5,924 bases of DNA from Thermoplasmatota archaeon (GTDB lineage: Archaea > Thermoplasmatota > Penumbrarchaeia > Penumbrarchaeales > Penumbrarchaeaceae), in assembly GCA_030595585.1 (NCBI GenBank), contig JAUVCY010000136.1:1-5924 (forward strand), written 5' to 3'. Below are positions 1 to 3,667 of this stretch, piece after piece; within the stretch, counting starts at the first letter, position 1, and every line of letters starts with the position of its first letter. The translations under genes and the position numbers were made by a program. Under the pieces are notes generated by a model. That model did no database searches, was not told the origin of the DNA, and saw nothing but the letters and a program-made list of their open reading frames with translations.

Positions 1-1363
1 GTTGCTCCGGGTTGTCATACACATCTATGGTGGCATATACCCACTGTTCGCCTCCAGGAACATCCACCCTGGCCTCAAGTGTATAATAGTAGAAGAAATA
101 GGCTCCGGGTAGTAGTTCGATATCCGTCTGGACACAGGTTGGGAATGAGTTATCATCCACAAGTTCAATGGTGGGGCTTTCTGACCTCCATTCGCCGTAA
201 TGATCTTCGTAATCAACACGCCAATCGTAGGAGACCGAACTTATTTCAGTATGGATCTCAGGTGTCCATGTTGATACTATCATATTCACATGGTGGTCGA
301 TCTTGGTAATGGGTTTATCACCCGAGTTCTGTATGATGACCGTAACCGTGATCTCATCTCCACTGCTGGGGGCATCGTTGGAGAACGTAATGTCATAGAT
401 CCCCGGGTCCGGTCCGAAGATGGGAACAGGTACGACCAGTTTATCAACTTTATACGAACGCTCCACGTAATTATTTCTGTAATTGATCTCTCCCTCGTAA
501 TATGGGACCACCTTCACATTCAGGATATGAGTGCCCAGTGCCCTGGGATTGGCCACGGTACGGGACCAGGTAAACACGGCCTCAAGGTAATCGAGGTTCT
601 CCATCACTCCAAAACCAGCGTCCCCCTCATAAAGTGTGTCAGGTGTTGAAACGTCGAAATGTTCCATCTCAACATTTACGAAATCTATCGACTCCTCTGA
701 ATCGAAAAGCCTGAGATTGGTAACGGTATTGTCGGCTCCGGATGAGAAGAACTGCGTTGTCATATCAGATCCATAGTTTTTCACCACTACCTTGATCTTG
801 TAGACGCCGTCATCGTTCATTCTCGTAATTGGGTTTTCATCAACATCCATCAGAACGACCTGGGTTATCGCAAGGTCCGGGAGACCGGAGGCGGTGTTGG
901 TCCTGTAGAGCCTGTTGCTCAATATGACGGTGAGGATCCCGCTGGGCATGGGGGTGATCACCTTAACATCGAATATATCCGAAACTGAGAACACATTAAG
1001 GTCTATTGTGACCTCGTCACCAGGGTCCCATCTGACGTCTGTCGTATGGTCCGTGTAGGTGGCCTCGTACGCAAGAGAGCCGTCGTAGTTGTTTATCTTG
1101 ATAGTGGTTGTAAGTCCATCAAGAAGATCTCCTCCCTTGTGCATGAGAACGAGGTCGTTCCCCTGAACGTCCGCCCACAGGTCCACGTACAACCCCTCCT
1201 CTCCCGGGTCTATCTGCGCCGTCCAGAGGGCGACGCCGCCGGCAAGTGTTACGGATATCCCCAAAAGCAGAATGGTGCCGATCGCCTCCGATACCGCCTT
1301 GATGTCGGAGCGGTTGAATCTTCTCATTGCCATAAAGAGAAAGTTAAAGCCCAGTTTTTTCAT
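1..1363 (-). CDS. Large archaeal type IV pilin-like surface protein with two CARDB-like domains (C-terminus outside the window)
   Basis: The visible 454 codons are open to the left edge with no stop. The ATG at 1363 is preceded by GGAGTG six bases upstream, which favours it over the in-frame ATGs at 1333 and 1327. Residues 14-22 are basic/polar (RRFNRSDIK). They are followed by AVSEAIGTILLLGISVTLAG (23-42), the hydrophobic segment typical of archaeal type IV pilin N-termini; class III prepilin peptidase would be expected to cut near A23/V24. The rest is beta-rich and secreted. Two segments resemble CARDB adhesion-type domains: about 162-280 (starts PDLAITQVVLMD, with KIKVVVKNYGSD) and about 318-430 (starts PDPGIYDITFSND, with DEITVTVIIQNSGD). 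Archaeal pilins are usually one to two hundred residues, so this is oversized and may be a pilus-associated adhesin or a membrane-anchored surface protein rather than a major pilin. I saw no N-x-S/T sequon beyond the signal region. Family assignment is confident; function is inferred. Confidence 0.88.
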   Translation of the reverse strand, partial: MKKLGFNFLFMAMRRFNRSDIKAVSEAIGTILLLGISVTLAGGVALWTAQIDPGEEGLYVDLWADVQGNDLVLMHKGGDLLDGLTTTIKINNYDGSLAYEATYTDHTTDVRWDPGDEVTIDLNVFSVSDIFDVKVITPMPSGILTVILSNRLYRTNTASGLPDLAITQVVLMDVDENPITRMNDDGVYKIKVVVKNYGSDMTTQFFSSGADNTVTNLRLFDSEESIDFVNVEMEHFDVSTPDTLYEGDAGFGVMENLDYLEAVFTWSRTVANPRALGTHILNVKVVPYYEGEINYRNNYVERSYKVDKLVVPVPIFGPDPGIYDITFSNDAPSSGDEITVTVIIQNSGDKPITKIDHHVNMIVSTWTPEIHTEISSVSYDWRVDYEDHYGEWRSESPTIELVDDNSFPTCVQTDIELLPGAYFFYYYTLEARVDVPGGEQWVYATIDVYDNPEQ

Positions 1364-1369
1364 AACATT

Positions 1370-1375
1370 CACTCC
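1370..1375 (-). promoter_or_regulatory. Shine-Dalgarno site of the pilin-like gene
   Basis: The minus strand reads GGAGTG followed by six bases and then ATG at 1363. This matches the archaeal anti-Shine-Dalgarno (GGAGGTGAT-type) closely. It decides the start against the two later in-frame ATGs (1333, 1327), which have no such site. Confidence 0.65.
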
Positions 1376-1402
1376 AGAATGGAAGGAATTGGTCCCTTTA
1401 CG

Positions 1403-1409
1403 TATATAA
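1403..1409 (-). promoter_or_regulatory. Putative TATA box of the pilin-like gene
   Basis: The minus strand reads TTATATA, close to the archaeal TATA consensus. Counting about 26 bases downstream puts the transcription start near 1380. That leaves a leader of roughly 17 nt that would just include the GGAGTG site. A separate promoter here means the gene need not depend on read-through from the J-domain gene upstream. Confidence 0.55.
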
Positions 1410-1417
1410 CCTATAAG

Positions 1418-1439
1418 CGGTAAATACCGATACCGTACC
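1418..1439. promoter_or_regulatory. Candidate operator: inverted and direct TACCG repeats just upstream of the TATA box
   Basis: The plus strand shows CGGTA-AA-TACCG (1418-1429), a perfect 5-bp inverted repeat with a 2-bp spacer. TACCG recurs at 1431-1435 and TACC at 1436-1439, so the same word occurs three times at 6- and 5-bp steps. On the minus strand the block ends about 9 bp upstream of the pilin-like gene's TATA box, a position suited to a regulator acting on TFB/TBP recruitment. No regulator is identified, and the repeat is short. Confidence 0.3.
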
Positions 1440-1445
1440 TAGTAA

Positions 1446-1468
1446 GGAGTGAATTACCATAGCACTCC
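1446..1468. repeat. Short inverted repeat GGAGTG/CACTCC in the intergenic gap
   Basis: GGAGTG at 1446-1451 pairs perfectly with CACTCC at 1463-1468 across an 11-base loop, 54 bp past the stop of the J-domain gene. No T-run follows on the minus strand, so it is not a convincing terminator. It could be a weak hairpin or chance. Confidence 0.25.
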
Positions 1469-1521
1469 GGGATGATCAGAACTGCCGATCAACGTCGAAT
1501 ATGAGCGTTTCTCAACGACCC

Positions 1522-3555
1522 TCACTCTTCCATGTCAAATTCGAAATCAACGTCACCGATGAATGCATCGTACCTCACCTTCAACTCGGCGTTCAGGAGT
1601 ATCTCCTTTGCCTTGTTGACCATGACCATCATCTCCATGGCCTCCTCGGAATCAATGGAGTCATCCAGGTTCACCCTGTCTGGATGGTAGAAGGCAGCAA
1701 GTTTCCTGTAGGACTTCTTGATCTCCTTCTCTTCTGACGTCAGCTCAACGCTCAAAACCTCATAGAGGTTGTAGTTGAAGCTGAACTCATCTTCATCATC
1801 GTTTATGGCTGCATCCTCGTCGATGACAGGTGCTGTCTGGAACTGTTGTTGGGCATACATCTCCTGAAGCCTTCTCGCGATCTCGGCAGCGCTTCCGTCG
1901 TCAAGGCCATCCTCATCCAGTATGAAATCGTCCCGGTTGTTATCCCTGACCTTCTTGGATATGACCAGTATCACCACAACCAGGATCACGATCAGGATGA
2001 CTATCAGTACGAAGGAGACAATGTATATCATGGGCGGCTCGAGAAGCTGCTCGATAAGGGTCTCCTCGACAACCTCCTCCTTCACCTCGATGACCGTTAT
2101 GTCGAAGGATGCAGATCCCACGGAGCCCCATGGGTCCCTCGCTTCGACCATAACGGTATATTCGCCTGGATAAACGGTGAAAAGGGATTTGTCCAACTCC
2201 TCCCCGGTGAACTCATCCCCGTCGAAATAGTACTTGTATATGAGGTTGGTATCATCCGGGTCCGAGGATAGTTCCGCCCCAACCAGGCTGAGGGTCTCAT
2301 TCTGAAGATATGATCTCCCCTTGAAGATCTCCGGGATCAAAACTATCGGAGGAGTGTTCACGTGAATGGGAATGTCTCCGGAGGTGCCGAAGTTGCCAAG
2401 GGCGTCCTTCGCCCTGAATCTGAGATGGGTATTTCCGTCTCCTATTAGGCACGTGGTCGTCCCATTGACGGTGATCATGTGGCCGTTCTCCACCTCCTCT
2501 GCAGGGATCCATTCAGACCAGTTGCCACCTGCGTTCTTGTACTGATATTCCGTGGAGGTCCCGTCAACGTCGATATGGTACTCCTTGGGCACTTCCTGTA
2601 CCTCGATGGACCAGTTGACATCTGTTGTGGGTGATTTCTCCACGGGTTTCTTCAGGGTGAAGGTCGGACCCAAACCGTCGACCTCAAGCGTATAATACCA
2701 TATCTCTATCTTTATCTTTCCAGAGGAGGGTATATTGGGGATGGCCATTCCGATCTCAACGATGCCCTCCTCCATCACGGGAAGTTGGACGTCGGCAGTG
2801 AAGCTTCCATCGGATATGGTTCCGTTCCAGGAAGATGGCCCAATGGTCAATTGAAGCGCGATCTCGTCGTACATCGGCGAAAGGCCTGTGAGGTTCACAG
2901 CGGGGTTGGGATGATAGTAGAAAAGGTCAATACTTGAGAAATGGATGGATGTATTGGCACCCACTACGTCGTTCTGCTGGATGCTTCTGTCGAGGGAATC
3001 GAATACCTCTCCGATAACGGGGGTGTCGAGCGATCCAAACACCTGGACGGTCACAACGCTGTCAATGACAGGTCTGACCACAGTGTTATCCGAGAGTGTT
3101 ACCACCGGCTTGAAGGTGATCTTATCGTTGTGCGACCAGTTGAGGTGGAACAGTACCTCAAAGGAGAATGTGAAGTTGGCTCCCACTATGCTTGAGATAT
3201 CGGGCGACCTCACCTCGACCTGGACGTCAGAAAAATGTGATGAGAGCGTGCTGATACCGGTATTGAACGAGAAGAGGTCGAAGCTAGACTGTCCTGCGTT
3301 CTTCTCAACCACGCTCATGTTGATCCAGGTGACGTCGCCGATGACGATATCCGTGAAGTTCATTTCGACCTCGTACCAGTCATATCCCGCAAGGAATATT
3401 ATCGAATTGTCATCATCCACACCGGACCCCTGTGCGGTCATGGAGTATCCTTCTCCTGTCCTGGTCACCATCTCCGAGGAAGATGGCATTGGAACTGTGG
3501 ATATTATGAAGGATGCGAGCAGTAGAAATGCGATCAAGACCCTCTTTCCCGACAT
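1522..3555 (-). CDS. Single-pass membrane protein: glycosylated Ig/PKD-like ectodomain and cytoplasmic C-terminal J domain
   Basis: Complete, 677 residues, ATG at 3555, TGA at 1524-1522. A Sec signal peptide is visible (K4-R5, hydrophobic about 6-20). Residues about 30-295 are beta-rich with no family I recognise. Residues about 296-400 look like a bacterial/archaeal Ig-like module (YKNAGGNWSEW, then LRFRAKDALGNFG). Residues about 402-489 look PKD/cadherin-like (SSDPDD, then GEYTVMVEARDPWGSVG). An acidic stretch (490-505) leads to one transmembrane helix (about 509-533), then K534, K535 and R537, which places the tail inside. After an acidic linker with a helix (about 555-570), residues about 594-668 form a full J domain: helix I NLYEVL, basic helix II EIKKSYRKLAAFY, the HPD triad at 624-626, helix III MVMVNKAKEIL, helix IV KVRYDAF. 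J domains stimulate the Hsp70 (DnaK) ATPase. Eleven N-x-S/T sequons all fall in the ectodomain. There is no G/F region or zinc centre as in DnaJ, so this is a class C-type J protein. The role is inferred to be recruiting DnaK to a surface complex. Confidence 0.9.
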   Translation of the reverse strand: MSGKRVLIAFLLLASFIISTVPMPSSSEMVTRTGEGYSMTAQGSGVDDDNSIIFLAGYDWYEVEMNFTDIVIGDVTWINMSVVEKNAGQSSFDLFSFNTGISTLSSHFSDVQVEVRSPDISSIVGANFTFSFEVLFHLNWSHNDKITFKPVVTLSDNTVVRPVIDSVVTVQVFGSLDTPVIGEVFDSLDRSIQQNDVVGANTSIHFSSIDLFYYHPNPAVNLTGLSPMYDEIALQLTIGPSSWNGTISDGSFTADVQLPVMEEGIVEIGMAIPNIPSSGKIKIEIWYYTLEVDGLGPTFTLKKPVEKSPTTDVNWSIEVQEVPKEYHIDVDGTSTEYQYKNAGGNWSEWIPAEEVENGHMITVNGTTTCLIGDGNTHLRFRAKDALGNFGTSGDIPIHVNTPPIVLIPEIFKGRSYLQNETLSLVGAELSSDPDDTNLIYKYYFDGDEFTGEELDKSLFTVYPGEYTVMVEARDPWGSVGSASFDITVIEVKEEVVEETLIEQLLEPPMIYIVSFVLIVILIVILVVVILVISKKVRDNNRDDFILDEDGLDDGSAAEIARRLQEMYAQQQFQTAPVIDEDAAINDDEDEFSFNYNLYEVLSVELTSEEKEIKKSYRKLAAFYHPDRVNLDDSIDSEEAMEMMVMVNKAKEILLNAELKVRYDAFIGDVDFEFDMEE

Positions 3556-3576
3556 GGGTGACCAACTGTATATCCT

Positions 3577-3585
3577 TAATATAAG
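3577..3585 (-). promoter_or_regulatory. TATA box of the J-domain gene; probably leaderless transcript
   Basis: The minus strand reads CTTATATTA with an A-rich BRE-like stretch (ATAAAA) just upstream. Its centre (about 3581) is 26 bases from the A of the ATG at 3555, the usual archaeal TATA-to-start distance. The mRNA would therefore begin at or next to the start codon. In agreement, there is no good Shine-Dalgarno sequence before the ATG (the bases there are GTTGGTCACCC). Confidence 0.55.
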
Positions 3586-3598
3586 TTTTATGTACCAT

Positions 3599-3606
3599 CG
3601 ACGTCG
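3599..3606. promoter_or_regulatory. Palindrome CGACGTCG midway between divergent promoters
   Basis: CGACGTCG is a perfect 8-bp palindrome centred at about 3602.5. The two divergent TATA boxes are centred at about 3581 and 3628, so the palindrome is within about 2 bp of their midpoint. A shared operator is possible. An 8-bp palindrome is short enough to arise by chance in 112 bp. Confidence 0.25.
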
Positions 3607-3623
3607 GATTATTCATATCAAAG

Positions 3624-3631
3624 TATAAAAT
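3624..3631 (+). promoter_or_regulatory. TATA box of the zinc-ribbon coiled-coil gene
   Basis: The plus strand reads TATAAAAT, preceded by AAAG (3620-3623), which resembles a BRE. A start about 25 bases downstream falls near 3653, leaving about 15 nt before the GTG at 3668 or about 45 nt before the TTG at 3698. Confidence 0.55.
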
Positions 3632-3652
3632 TTAAAAAGGATTGGAGTCTAT

Positions 3653-3657
3653 AGGTG
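3653..3657 (+). promoter_or_regulatory. Candidate ribosome binding site for the GTG start at 3668
   Basis: AGGTG matches the archaeal anti-Shine-Dalgarno exactly over five bases, ten bases before GTG 3668. It lies very close to the predicted transcription start. A competing site, GGTGG at 3686-3690, sits seven bases before the in-frame TTG at 3698, so the start codon is not settled. Confidence 0.35.
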
Positions 3658-3667
3658 TTTCGTCCAA

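Noticed and set aside
290..649. 119-residue plus-strand open frame and other plus-strand frames over 1-1423
   Set aside because: They are antisense to the continuous pilin-like/CARDB coding frame, which has a signal segment, ribosome site and promoter; the plus-strand frames have none of these.
1446..1468. Hairpin GGAGTG/CACTCC as a transcription terminator for the J-domain gene
   Set aside because: It is only a 6-bp stem with an 11-base loop and no T-rich tract follows on the minus strand, where archaeal termination would need one.
1522..3555. J-domain protein as classical DnaJ (Hsp40)
   Set aside because: It lacks the G/F region, the zinc-binding CxxCxGxG repeats and the C-terminal client-binding domains; the J domain is at the C-terminus of a membrane protein.
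2945..3628. 227-residue plus-strand open frame opposite the 5' half of the J-domain gene
   Set aside because: It has no recognisable domain and runs antisense through the signal peptide and promoter of a clearly real gene.
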